Positions 42,450 to 53,000 of a stretch of DNA of 64,000 nucleotides are shown here, piece by piece. The translations under genes were made by a program, and so were the position numbers. Source of the stretch: Bacteroides propionicigenes. GTDB taxonomy: Bacteria; Bacteroidota; Bacteroidia; Bacteroidales; Bacteroidaceae. The notes under the pieces were generated by a model that worked only from the letters and a program-made list of their open reading frames with translations, was not told the DNA's origin and searched no databases. The stretch is from the NCBI RefSeq assembly GCF_018390535.1, contig NZ_JAHBBW010000009.1:62001-126000 (forward strand), written 5' to 3'. How positions within the stretch are numbered: position 1 is the stretch's first letter; each line of letters opens with the position of its first letter.

Positions 42450-44954
42450 ATGAGAAGTATATTAAAAGCATCCACACTGGAAAGCAAGTTCCCCGTCATG
42501 GCGGTGGAGCACGGCTGCATCGTCAGCAAGGACGCCGACATCACGGTCGCTTTCCGGGTCACACTGCCGGAAGTGTTTTCGGTATCATCCGCAGATTATG
42601 AGGCGATGCACGCCGCATGAGCGAAGGCGATCAAGGTATTGCCGAATTTCTCCATCGTCCACAAGCAGGATATTTTCATCACGGAGAAATACGAGCCGGA
42701 CATCCGCAGGGACGAACTGAGCTTCCTCTCCCGCAGTTTCGAGCGACACTTCAACGAAAGGCCTTACCTGCACCACACCTGCTATCTGTTCCTTACCAAG
42801 ACCACGAAGGAACGCTCCCGGCAACAAAGCAACTGGAACACGCTCTGCCGTGGTTTTCTGGTGCCGAAGGAAATCAGGGACAAGGAAACGGTGGAGCGTT
42901 TCATGGAAGCCGTGGGACAGTTTGAAAGCATCGTCAATGACAGCGGGCTGACAAGGCTGGAACGCCTCACCACGGAAGATATTACAGGAACGGAAAGCGA
43001 ACCGGGCATTATCGAGCGGTATCTCACGCTGTCGGCAGACGGAACCACCATGTTGCAGGACATGCAGCTGAACCCGGACGGGATGCGTATCGGTGACAAG
43101 CGGCTCTGCCTGCATACCCTTTCCGACCTTGACGACCTTCCGGGAAGGGTCAGGACGGACGGGCGGTATGAACGCCTCTCGACCGACCGCTCGGACTGCC
43201 GCCTGAGCTATGCCGCCCCCGTGGGCGTGATGCTCTCCTGCGACCATATCTACAACCAGTGGATATTCATAGACGACAGCAGCGAGAACCTTTCCCGTTT
43301 TGAGAAGATGGCCAAGAACATGCAGTCGCTTTCCCGTTACAGCCGCAGTAACCAGATAAACAAGGAGTGGCTGGACGAATACCTGAACGAGGCGCATACC
43401 AACGGGTTGCAGTCCGTGCGCTGCCATTGCAACATCATCGCATGGGCGGAAAACGGCGATGAACTCCGAAAAGTGAAGAATGACGTGGGCAGTGCGCTGG
43501 CCTTGATGGAATGTACCCCGCGTCATAACACGACCGACCTTCCGGCCCTCTATTGGGCCGGTATACCGGGAAACGAGGCGGACTTTCCCTCTGAAGAGAC
43601 GTTCTACACGTTTACCGGGCAGGCACTCTGCTTCTTCACGGCCGAGACATGTTACCGGAACTCGCTGTCCCCCTTCGGCATCCGTATGGTGGACAGGCTG
43701 ACGGGCAAGCCGGTCTTTCTGGACATCTCGGACCTGCCCATGAAGAAAGGGGTGGTGACTAATAGAAACAAGTTCATACTCGGTCCAAGCGGAAGCGGAA
43801 AGAGTTTCTTTACCAACCATCTTGTCAGACAATACTGGGAACAGGGAAGTCATATCCTGCTGGTGGACACCGGAAACTCGTACAAGGGACTCTGTGACCT
43901 GATACACCAGAAGACCGGCGGAGACGACGGGATTTATTTTACATACCGAGAAGATGCCCCGATCTCATTCAATCCGTTTTTCACAGAGGATTACCAGTAT
44001 GACATTGAAAAGCGGGACAGTATCAAGACCCTGATACTCACTCTTTGGAAGAGGGAGGACGAACCGCCCCGCCGCTCGGAAGAGGTGGCGCTCTCGAATG
44101 CCGTCAGTCTTTATATCGAGAAGATAAAAAAGAACCGCAGGATAAAGCCCAACTTCAACTCGTTCTACGATTTTGTAAGGAAGGACTACCGCAAGGTGCT
44201 GGCAGACAAGAACGTGCGGGAGAAGGATTTTGACGTGGACGGTTTTCTGAACGTGCTGGAACCCTATTACAAGAACGGCGAGTACGGCTATCTGCTGAAC
44301 TCGGACAAGGAACTGGACTTGCTTAACAAGCGGTTTATCGTATTCGAGCTGGATGTCGTGAAGGACAATCCCATCCTTTTTCCGGTTGTCACGATTATCA
44401 TCATGGAGACGTTCATCAACAAGATGCGCCGTTTGCAGGGTATCCGCAAGATGATACTGATTGAGGAGGCATGGAAGGCAATCGCCAAGGAAGGTATGGC
44501 ATCCTATATAAAATATCTCTTTAAGACGGTCAGAAAGTTCTATGGAGAGGCGGTTGTGGTGACGCAGGAAGTGGATGACATTATCTCTTCATCCGTTGTG
44601 AAAGAAACGATTATCAACAACAGCGATTGCAAAATATTGCTCGACCAGCGGAAGTATCAGAATAAATTCGATCAGATACAGAACCTGCTCGGCCTGACGG
44701 ACAAGGAACGCAGCCAGATACTCTCGATCAACCTTGCCAATGCCGCGAACCGGCTGTATAAAGAGGTCTGGATAGGGCTTGGCGGTACGCAGAGCGCGGT
44801 ATATGCGACAGAAGTTTCGGGCGAAGAATATCTGTGCTACACCACCGAAGAGACTGAAAAACTGGAACTTACCCGGCTTACTGAAAAGCTGGGGGGAAAC
44901 ATAGAGTTAGCTATCAAACAACTTGCCGAACGTAAACGGCAGGAAAAGAAGTAA
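42450..44954 (+). CDS. traG: TraG, VirB4-like conjugation ATPase, one in-frame TGA
   Basis: The 834-residue ATPase of the type IV secretion channel starts at ATG 42450 (MRSILKASTLESKFPVMAVEHG), which begins the family N-terminus. Walker A is GPSGSGKSFFTNHLV (near 445); Walker B is the MILIEEAWKAI region near 670. TGA at codon 57 (42618-42620) sits in MHAA-TGA-AKAIKVLP, where TraG proteins have Trp. Nine other Trp codons remain TGG. Read as a stop, only 56 residues would be made; an internal start at 42639 would lose the N-terminal part. Confidence 0.9.
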
Positions 44955-44969
44955 CCATTTTAAACATAG

Positions 44970-45383
44970 ATGACAATGAGCAAAAAAGATTTATTAAACC
45001 AATGCAGGGAAGCCCTCGGAGATGCGACCCTGACCAATCTGGATCTGTTGAACCTGATTGGGGAGATGAAAAAGGAACTGGAACATGACCGTATCTGCGG
45101 TCACTGAATGAATAAGGAAGGTGGATCGTCACTGACTGTCCGTAAATCCAACCGTGTGACGGACGGCTTCAAGGGGTACAAGGCCACGCTGTTTATCGGA
45201 GAAAGGGGTTATACGGAAATCAATATTCCTCTTAGGAAGGGCGACGACCTTTTCCTGCACGGCAACAAGGATGCCGGATGCATCGGGTATTTCAGCGGCA
45301 GCGAGGTATTGCTGTTCGGTAGTTACGGACTGTTCGCCCGTGATGACGACAGCCGGCATTTACTCACCAAAGAAAGGAGATAG
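44970..45383 (+). CDS. DUF3876-like transfer-region protein, one in-frame TGA
   Basis: The 137-residue protein has a helical N-terminus (KKDLLNQCREALGDATLTNLDLL) and a beta-rich C-terminal part (SSLTVRKSNRVTDGFKGYK, DDLFLHGNKDAGCIGYFSGSE). TGA at codon 46 (45105-45107) lies in DRICGH-TGA-MNKEGGSSL, where DUF3876 relatives have Trp after Gly-x. An ATG directly follows the TGA, so two separate short proteins are also possible. It lies between traG and traI. Ends TAG. Confidence 0.7.
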
Positions 45384-45387
45384 ACGC

Positions 45388-46017
45388 ATGAAGAAAAGAA
45401 TGATAATTCTGTTTATGGCACTGTTGTCCCTTTCGGTGACAAGCAAGGCACAATGGGCGGTTTTTGACCCCAGCAACTTTGCGCAAAGTATCGTGAACTC
45501 GGCCAATGAAATCATTGAAACCTCTTCCACTGCTGAAAATATGATTAATAATTTCAAGGAAACGGTAAAGATTTATGAGCAGGGAAAAGCCTACTACGAC
45601 GCACTGAAATCGGTGCATGACCTTGTGAAAGGCGCCCGGAAGGTGCAGCAGACCATCCTGCTTGTAGGGGATATCAGCGATATTTACGTGACCAACTTCA
45701 ATACGATGATGGGCGACCCGAACTTCACCGTGGAGGAACTCTCGGCCATCGCTTTCGGGTATAACCGTCTATTGGAAGAAAGCAGCAACCTGTTGCTGGA
45801 CTTGAAGGAAGTGACTACGGCAACCGGACTCTCTATGACTGACAAGGAACGGCTGGACATCATTAACCGGATATACGGTGAAGTGTTGGAATACAAAAAA
45901 TTGACATGGTACTATACCCGTAAGAACATCGGAGTGTCATACTTGCGGAGCAAGGAAAGCGGGGATTCCCAAAGGGTACTCGCCTTGTACGGGACACACG
46001 AACAGCGTTACTGGTAA
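45388..46017 (+). CDS. traI: TraI, DUF4141 conjugation protein
   Basis: The 209-residue periplasmic VirB5-like protein has a signal peptide (MKKRMIILFMALLSLSVTSKAQ) followed by WAVFDPSNFAQSIVNSANEI and a long helical body. ATG 45388 is four bases after the previous stop. All Trp codons are TGG. Canonical position before traJ. Confidence 0.87.
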   Translation: MKKRMIILFMALLSLSVTSKAQWAVFDPSNFAQSIVNSANEIIETSSTAENMINNFKETVKIYEQGKAYYDALKSVHDLVKGARKVQQTILLVGDISDIYVTNFNTMMGDPNFTVEELSAIAFGYNRLLEESSNLLLDLKEVTTATGLSMTDKERLDIINRIYGEVLEYKKLTWYYTRKNIGVSYLRSKESGDSQRVLALYGTHEQRYW

Positions 46018-46044
46018 CCATTCATCCTAAAAGACAGATTGACT

Positions 46045-47058
46045 ATGGTATTACTATCAATAGACTGGACGAACCTGCATGAGTTGCTGCGTTCGCTTTA
46101 CGATGAGATGATGCCGCTGTGCGAGGACATGGCAAGCGTGGCGAAGGGAGTGGCCGGTATCGGTGCCCTGTTCTACGTGGCGTACCGGGTCTGGCAGTCC
46201 CTTGCGAGAGCGGAAGAAATAGATGTGTTCCCGCTTTTCAGGCCTTTCGTGCTGGGGCTTTGCATCATGTTCTTTCCTACCATTGTGTTGGGGACCATTA
46301 ACGGGATTCTTTCCCCCGTGTGCAGTGCGACTTCTTCCCTGGTCGAGCAGCAGACCTTCGATATGAGAAAGTATCAGCAAGAGAAGGACGAGTTGAAACG
46401 CAACGCTATGTTGCGTGACCCGGCAAAGGCTTTCCTAATAAGTGACGAGGCGTATGACAAGAGGCTGGATGAGCTGGGCTGGTCACTGAGCGACATGGAC
46501 ACGATGATAAACATGTACGGGCAGAAAAAGATATATGAACTTGGTGAAAAAATCCGGGGATGGTTCCGGGAACTGCTGGAACTGTTCTTTCAGGCGGCTT
46601 CGCTGCTGATAGACACGTTGAGGACTTTTTTCCTGATTGTCCTGTCCATACTGGGGCCTGTCTCCTTTGCGCTGGCCGTCTATGACGGTTTCCAGAGTAC
46701 GCTCACCACATGGTTGTCGCGCTATATCTGCATCTATCTGTGGCTACCTGTAAGTGACCTGTTCGGCTCCATCCTCTCACGCATACAGATCCTGATGTTG
46801 CAACAGGACATCGAGCGGATGCAGGACCCCACATTCATACCGGATTCTTCCGGTAAAGTGTACTGCATCTTTATGATAATCGGTATCATCGGTTATTTCT
46901 GCGTACCCACGGTTTCCTCCTGGATCATTCAGGCCGGCGGTGCGGGGGCTTTCGGACAGAAGGCCAACGGTGCGGGAAAGATGGTCGGGAACGGTACTGC
47001 GGCAGTCGGCGGTGCGGTTGGCGGAACAGTAGCCGGGCGCATTAAGAAAATGTTCTAA
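46045..47058 (+). CDS. traJ: TraJ, VirB6-like membrane protein
   Basis: The 337-residue polytopic inner-membrane protein has hydrophobic segments near 35-55, 70-92, 185-215, 225-250 and 275-300 and ends in a Gly-rich tail (GKMVGNGTAAVGGAVGG). It forms the channel of the conjugation apparatus. ATG 46045 is used; the frame extends six bases to a TTG. Seven Trp codons, all TGG. Confidence 0.9.
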   Translation: MVLLSIDWTNLHELLRSLYDEMMPLCEDMASVAKGVAGIGALFYVAYRVWQSLARAEEIDVFPLFRPFVLGLCIMFFPTIVLGTINGILSPVCSATSSLVEQQTFDMRKYQQEKDELKRNAMLRDPAKAFLISDEAYDKRLDELGWSLSDMDTMINMYGQKKIYELGEKIRGWFRELLELFFQAASLLIDTLRTFFLIVLSILGPVSFALAVYDGFQSTLTTWLSRYICIYLWLPVSDLFGSILSRIQILMLQQDIERMQDPTFIPDSSGKVYCIFMIIGIIGYFCVPTVSSWIIQAGGAGAFGQKANGAGKMVGNGTAAVGGAVGGTVAGRIKKMF

Positions 47059-47087
47059 ACGTATCATATTAAAAAACAGAAAAAGAC

Positions 47088-47711
47088 ATGGAATTCAAAT
47101 CATTAAAAAACATCGAGACATCGTTCCGGCAGCTGCGGCTGTTCGGAATGGTATTCCTGGGAGTTTGCGCATTGGTAACGGTTTTCGCCACCTGAAAGGC
47201 ATACGACTTTGCGGAAGCGCAGCGGCAGAAAATCTATGTGCTGGACAGCGGGAAATCGCTGATGCTGGCCCTCTCGCAGGATGCACAGCAGAACCGCCCG
47301 GTAGAGGCGAGGGAGCATATCAGGCGTTTTCACGAACTGTTCTTTACCCTGTCACCGGACAAGAACGCCATTGAAAGCAATGTGCAGCGTGCCCTTTACC
47401 TCTCGGATGAAAGCGCCATCGGCTATTACCGGAACTTGCAGGAGAAGGGTTACTTCAACCGGATGATAGCGGGGAATATCTCACAGACCCTGACGGTGGA
47501 CAGCATCGGGGGGAACTTCGACAGCTATCCGTACGAGATGAGGGCTTATTGCCGCCAGCACATCATCCGTTCGAGCAGCGTTACCGAGAGGTCGCTTGTC
47601 ACCACCTGCCGGCTGAGGAATGTGACCCGGAGCGACAATAATCCGCAGGGATTTCTGATAGAAGGCTTTACAATCATCGAAAACAGGGACATCGGGCAGT
47701 ATGAAAGATAA
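47088..47711 (+). CDS. traK: TraK, VirB8-like protein, one in-frame TGA
   Basis: The 207-residue bitopic protein has a membrane helix at about 16-38 (LFGMVFLGVCALVTVFAT) and a periplasmic VirB8-like domain (AYDFAEAQRQKIYVLDSGKS, LMLALSQDAQQN). TGA is at codon 36 (47193-47195, VFAT-TGA-KAYDF), at the end of the membrane helix. It is the only Trp position of the gene. It overlaps traL by 11 bases. Confidence 0.87.
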
Positions 47712-47991
47712 CGGGCTGAAAAAGGTCTTCCAGTCGTTCAGAACGGGGAAAGACCGTCATATGGCAAAGCTCCGCAGACGCTGGCAGCGGTTGAGTTACC
47801 GGCAGCAAAGGGTCATCATCCTTTACCTGCTCGGACTCTTCGCCGCCATCGACCTTGCCTACATCGTGGGCGGTTTCTGCGGCACAGACAAGTTTCCGAT
47901 TGAGGTGCGGCATCTCCAAAGGGTGATGCTTCCCCTGCCGGACAGTATCCAACCATTAAAAAACAATGTATCCAATGACACAATCCGATAA
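47701..47991 (+). CDS. traL: TraL, DUF3989 conjugation protein
   Basis: The 96-residue protein has a basic N-terminus and one membrane helix (VIILYLLGLFAAIDLAYIVGG, about 38-58), followed by a short periplasmic tail. It overlaps traK and traM, which indicates coupled translation. Confidence 0.82.
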   Translation: MKDNGLKKVFQSFRTGKDRHMAKLRRRWQRLSYRQQRVIILYLLGLFAAIDLAYIVGGFCGTDKFPIEVRHLQRVMLPLPDSIQPLKNNVSNDTIR

Positions 47992-49231
47992 GAAAGAAGA
48001 AAAAGTAAGGGAGAAGGAGACGCTGAAAGCGGAGCCGGTATCCCCAAAGGAGAAAAAGTTAAGCGGCAAGACCGCCGGAAAATTGAAATTTTATGGAGTG
48101 GTGGCATTCCTCTCCCTGCTGTGTGCCGGGTTCATCTGGTTTCTTTTCAAACCGGATGCGGCGGAAACGGTGGAAGGGGCGGCGGGCATCAACACCACCA
48201 TACCCGATGCCATCGCACCCGAAACGATGGCCGACAAGCAGAAGGCCTACGAACTGGAAGAGATGAAGAAGCGCAGGCGGGAGAAAGTGAGGACCTTGCA
48301 GGACGTGGCGGGTGACTGTCTGGCGCCGGACACTTCAAAAGTAAAACCGGAAGCACCGAAAGCGGATGCCATACGGGAGTCCAGGGAACGGCAGCGGCAG
48401 ATTTCAAGGCAGATCACCTCGTTCTATCAGGAGCCGGAGGAGAGTCCGAAAGTGGCCGAACTGGAACGGCAGGTGAAAGAGCTTAACGAGAGGCTGGAAC
48501 GTGAACGGAAATCACAGGACCCGCTGGAACTGATGGAGAAGTCGTATGAGATGGCGGCACGCTATTTCCCCGGTCAGGCGGGCGGTCAGGTGAAGAGCAT
48601 ACAGCCTTCGGGGGGACATGCCGGCAATCCTGCCGCGATAGCAGCCGGACGTGCCGCAGAGAATGTGGTATCCTCCCTGACCCCGCCTCCGCTGCCGGAT
48701 TCAATCCCACGAAATTACGGTTTTGCCACGGTGGTAGGCGGCGGGCTGCTTGCCGGGGCCAATACGATACGTGCCTGCGTTGCCGAGGACCAGATGGTGA
48801 GTACCGGCTCATTGTTGAAGTTCAGATTGCTGGAACCTCTGCAAGTGGGCAATGTGCTTGTGCCTGCCGGCACCCCGCTTTTTGGAACGGTACGCATCGG
48901 GGGGCAACGGATGGAAGTCAGTGTGAGTTCCATCGAGAGCGGTGGCAATATCCTGCCGGTGGAACTGGCGGCATACGACATGGACGGACAGGCCGGGCTT
49001 TTCGTCCCCAACACCGCGGAGCGTACCGCCATGAAGGAAGCCGCAGCCAATATAGGCGGCAGTTTCGGGACAAGCATCTCGTTTGCACGCAGCGCCTCGC
49101 AACAACTCGTCATGGACGTGACAAGGGGTGTGCTCGGCGGCGGTTCGCAATACCTCGCCACAAAGATGCGTGAAGTGAAAGTGTCCGTGAAGGCGAATTA
49201 CCAACTTTTATTAATATCCAAAAAACAGTAA
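47966..49231 (+). CDS. traM: TraM, VirB10-like conjugation protein
   Basis: The 421-residue protein has a cytoplasmic charged N-terminus, a membrane helix at about 35-55 (FYGVVAFLSLLCAGFIWFLF), a coiled-coil and Pro-rich linker (60-245), and a C-terminal VirB10/TrbI-like beta domain (VPAGTPLFGTVRIGGQRMEVSVSSI). It spans the envelope. Start at ATG 47966; ATG 47975 is also possible. No TGA. Confidence 0.88.
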   Translation: MYPMTQSDKKEEKVREKETLKAEPVSPKEKKLSGKTAGKLKFYGVVAFLSLLCAGFIWFLFKPDAAETVEGAAGINTTIPDAIAPETMADKQKAYELEEMKKRRREKVRTLQDVAGDCLAPDTSKVKPEAPKADAIRESRERQRQISRQITSFYQEPEESPKVAELERQVKELNERLERERKSQDPLELMEKSYEMAARYFPGQAGGQVKSIQPSGGHAGNPAAIAAGRAAENVVSSLTPPPLPDSIPRNYGFATVVGGGLLAGANTIRACVAEDQMVSTGSLLKFRLLEPLQVGNVLVPAGTPLFGTVRIGGQRMEVSVSSIESGGNILPVELAAYDMDGQAGLFVPNTAERTAMKEAAANIGGSFGTSISFARSASQQLVMDVTRGVLGGGSQYLATKMREVKVSVKANYQLLLISKKQ

Positions 49232-49238
49232 TCAGATT

Positions 49239-50009
49239 ATGAAGACAAGAATTGTTTTATCAATAGTCATGCTTTTCTCCCTGCTGGGGGCAAAAGCACA
49301 GGAGACGGTGGAAACAAAGATATTTCCCACCAACCAGATTATCGCACCGCACCGGATTGAGGTGACTTTCCAGAAAACCGTGCATATCCTTTTCCCTTCC
49401 GAAGTGAAATATGTGGATCTGGGTTCGTTTGACATCATAGCGGACAAGGCGACGGGAGCGGAAAACGTGGTACGCATCAAGGCGGCGGTAAAAGGCTTTG
49501 AGGGGGAAACCAACTTCTCCGTCATCACTGCCGACGGCTGTTTCTATTCCTTTAATGTGGTTTACAAGGACGAACCGGCACAACTCTCTATCGAGATGGA
49601 GGACTGGCTCCGGGACAATCCCGAAGGCGGCATTGCCGGTGACCGCATGTTCGTGAAGCTGAAGGAACTCGGTGGGGAGACACCGCTGGTGGTGAACCGC
49701 ATCATGTACACGCTGTACAAGAAGAACAAAAGGGACATCAGGCACATCGGCTGCAAGAAGTACGGCATACAGACACTGCTCAAGGGAATTTATATCAACA
49801 ACGACCTGCTGTACCTGCATACATCCGTACGCAACAGGTCGGACATATCGTTTGACATCGACTATATCCGTTTTAAAGTCATCGACAAGAAAGTGGCGAA
49901 ACGTACCGCCATGCAGGAGAACTTCATCGAGCCGGTAAGGACGTATAACCGCCTGACGACGGTGGACGGAAGCTGTTTCAATATAGATGTAATCTGTCCT
50001 TTCAGCTGA
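49239..50009 (+). pseudogene. traN: TraN (DUF4138, VirB9-like), C-terminally truncated at element/chromosome junction
   Basis: The signal peptide (MKTRIVLSIVMLFSLLGAKAQ) and the family segments up to TYNRLTTVDG are intact, about 244 residues. The usual continuation of some 60 or more residues is missing. After base 49970 the sequence is that of the chromosomal histidine kinase gene read in antisense, giving the unrelated tail SCFNIDVICPFS and a TGA stop. VirB9-like proteins form the outer-membrane core complex with TraM; without the C-terminal part it is probably not functional. Confidence 0.85.
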
Positions 50010-53000
50010 TTGGCATTGATAGGTTTTGCCATATAGGCATCAAAACCGTTCTCCATGACTTTCTGCTCGTCAGATGCATAGGCAAAGGCTGTAACAGCTA
50101 TAATGGGTACTTGTGTAGATAGCTTGCGTATTTCCCTGGTAGCTTCATAGCCGTTCATAACAGGCATGTTGATGTCCATGAGGATAAGTTGCGGTGCATA
50201 TGTCTTGAACATTGCAACAGCTTCTTCGCCATTCCAAGCATGGATCAGATTGTAGTCTTTTTTGAGGATTGATTCTATCAGACGGTAATTGCTATCATGA
50301 TCTTCGGCTATCAGGATAGTGATTTTTTGTTGTTTCATCTTGATAGGCTCTGTTTTTACCTCCTGCTGTCTGATGTGGGTGGAGGGAGTGTAGGGCAGGG
50401 TAAACCAGAAGGTGGAGCCTTCTCCCGACTTGGATTGTAGCCCAATATTGCCACCCATATGTTGTACAAGGGTTTGGCAGATAGAAAGTCCAAGCCCTGT
50501 ACCTTGGGCAAAGTTATTCAGCTTCACGAAGCGGCCGAATACGTCTTTCTGTTTGTCATCGGGAATACCGCAACCGGTATCGGTAACATAGAAATAGAGT
50601 GTCTTGCCGCGCTTTTCGTAGCCAAAGCGGATGCTGCCCGTGTCAGTGAATTTGATGGCATTAGTTACCAGATTGATGATGATTTGAGAAATACGGTTAC
50701 GTTCGGCATAAATATGACAATCGGGCAGGCGGGACTCGAAGATAAGTTCCACATTTTTTTCCGGTGACAGTTTCAGGCGAAGTGCGCTTTCCAATTCTGT
50801 CATTACCCGGTTTAGGTCGAAGTCTGTATTGACAAATTCCATTGTGCCGGCTTCAATCTTGGAAAGGTCGAGGATATCGCTAATCAATTGTAATAACAAA
50901 GCGTTGTTGTTTTCGATGATACTGACATATTCCTGTTTTTCCTTTTCTTCTTCGGTGGAAGCCAGTATGCCGGAAAATCCGACAATGGCATTGAGTGGAG
51001 TGCGTATCTCGTGGCTCATATTGGCAAGGAAAGCCGACTTGAGACGATTAGATTCTTCTGCCCGGTTTTTGGCAGAGATAAGGTCGGTCTCCATTCGTTT
51101 TCTTTCGGTGATGATTAAAGAAGAACCTATCAGCGTAAGCGGTTCACCTTTCTCATCGTAACTCTCTATTGCTGCTTGGGCTTCTACCCAGTCTATTTGT
51201 TTGCATCCGTTGATGCGGTTGATAACTCGGTATTCTTCTTTGACCTTTGTGGTACGTTTCGCTATCAGATCGGCATATGCTTTTTTTACCTTTGGCAGGT
51301 CTTCCTTATGTATTTTGGCAAAGTACATATGATCTGGAACGGAAAGCTGCTCTTCATTGGAACCGATGTTTTCATGGTTTAGCTCAATGGGTTTGTTTAC
51401 GTCACAAAGTATGGTGTGAGTCTGCAAATTCCATTTCCAAGGTACGATATTGGCTATGTCGAGTGCCATGGATAGTTTATGGTTGATGGAACTTAACTGC
51501 ATTTGTGCGCGATGCAATTCGGTGCTGTCCAGACAGAAAATATCCATGTGGCGTTCGTCGCTGTAAGCATTTATCACAATGTCGTAGAAAGCGTTATCTT
51601 CTTTAGAATAGTAGGAGAAGGTTACAGAACGTTTTTCCTTTAAGGCGATGTTCATGAAATAGAGGAAATGTGTCATGGATTGCGGGAATATTTCACTTCC
51701 CAGTTTTCCGATGACTTTGTCGCGCCGGAGGATTTTTTCTTCAAATTGCCTGTTTACATCAATAAAGCGGGTCTCTACGATTTGTCCGTTTTCATCTTTA
51801 ATTAACTCTTCCAGTTGATAGATAATAGGCATATTATTTATCAGGGTATAGTATTTGGTGGCAGTATCCAACTCATTCTGCTGAAGTTTTTTCATTTTTT
51901 TGAGCACGAGCAGGCGGTGGTGTTGGAAAGCTAACATGAGAATAATGATAACACAGATACAGATTATGATGATGTATTCGTATTGTTCCCAAAAGGTGGG
52001 TGGCATATTATAAAATACTGTATTTTTAGGGCAGCGTTTGGGGTCGAGGTTAAGTTGCTTCAGTGAGTTGTAATTGAAAGTGGGAACCCCATCGGTGGCA
52101 TAATAAAAAGGAATGTTGCGTGCGGCTTTTCCGTTCAATATCTCCTGAATGGTAGAAAGCATTTGTTTGATAAAGGCCTTTTCGTCGTAAAAATATCCAC
52201 CAACGAAACCGGTTGCGTCTTTAATGCCTACTGTTCTGGAAGAGAACAGGGGAATGGAGGAAGTCGCGATGATGCGATGAGAGTTGTTGACCATTATCGT
52301 ATTGTCCTTGTAGTCTTGTTTCCGAAACCATGAGGTGTACAAGATGCCGGTGGTTTGGGTATTCACTTTGTTGAGAATAGTAAACAAACTGTCGGTAGTG
52401 ACGTCTTTGGCGGATATGAAATCGTATGACAGTTCCGGATGTTTGTTCCGGATGACTTCCGAAATATCATAATTGTTTTGCTGGCAGATATAAGTTTCGT
52501 CCCCGATATACATGAGTTTGTTCATTTTCGGAATCATGTGTTCCATGAGACGGATATTCTCTTCTATATGGTTGCTGGCGTGCATTAGGGTCAGGTTCAT
52601 GCGTCCTTGCATACTTTTTAGCGGAATGCGCATTTCCGGTGATAAGGCATATCCGTCGGCTACACAGTCCTCCGGACCTGTATAGTCTCGTTCTCCGCAT
52701 AAAAGCATTGGGATATCCGGCCATTGTTTGTTCAACTCGTCACATAGAATGAAACTGGCACATCCTATGAAGACTATTAAGCTGGGTGATTGGTTGGAAA
52801 GTTCTTTGCGTATTTTCTTTTTATAGCTTTTGAAGTCTTTTGTGTCTTGCAAAGTGAGCATCTTCAGGTGTGCGGTATAGGCTCCCATATCACCGTGACG
52901 GGACGCTAAATTTACTATCGGGAGAATGAGACTGTTACTCCATGGATTGGCATCGGAGTATGTGTTGACGATTAGAATGTGATTTATTTTTTTGTCTCCT

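Larger units (their letters stand above)
20480..49970. mobile_element. ICE-2, truncated Bacteroidales conjugative element with many TGA codons at Trp positions
   Basis: It starts at the tRNA-Ser-like attachment sequence and integrase, includes mobilization (mobABC), oriT-like and transfer (traA to traN) modules, and ends inside traN at the junction with a chromosomal kinase gene. The genes normally found after traN (traO, traP, traQ and others) and the right end are missing. From 26 to 47 kb there are 17 in-frame TGA codons; outside this element no gene of the window shows this. Confidence 0.75.

Noticed and set aside
20162-47100. Suppressor tRNA-Trp (anticodon UCA) carried by ICE-2
   Set aside because: I looked through all gaps of the element for an anticodon loop CTTCAAA and a T loop and saw none. 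A proper tRNA search of the whole genome is still decisive.
26359-47195. Sequencing error as the cause of the TGA codons
   Set aside because: All changes are the same base of the same codon on the coding strand, in genes of both directions, with no indels. Random error does not do this. An artefact of assembly or editing cannot be fully excluded without reads.
26359-47195. Selenocysteine at the TGA codons
   Set aside because: Relatives have Trp and not Cys at the recognisable sites, and no SECIS-like hairpin follows them consistently.
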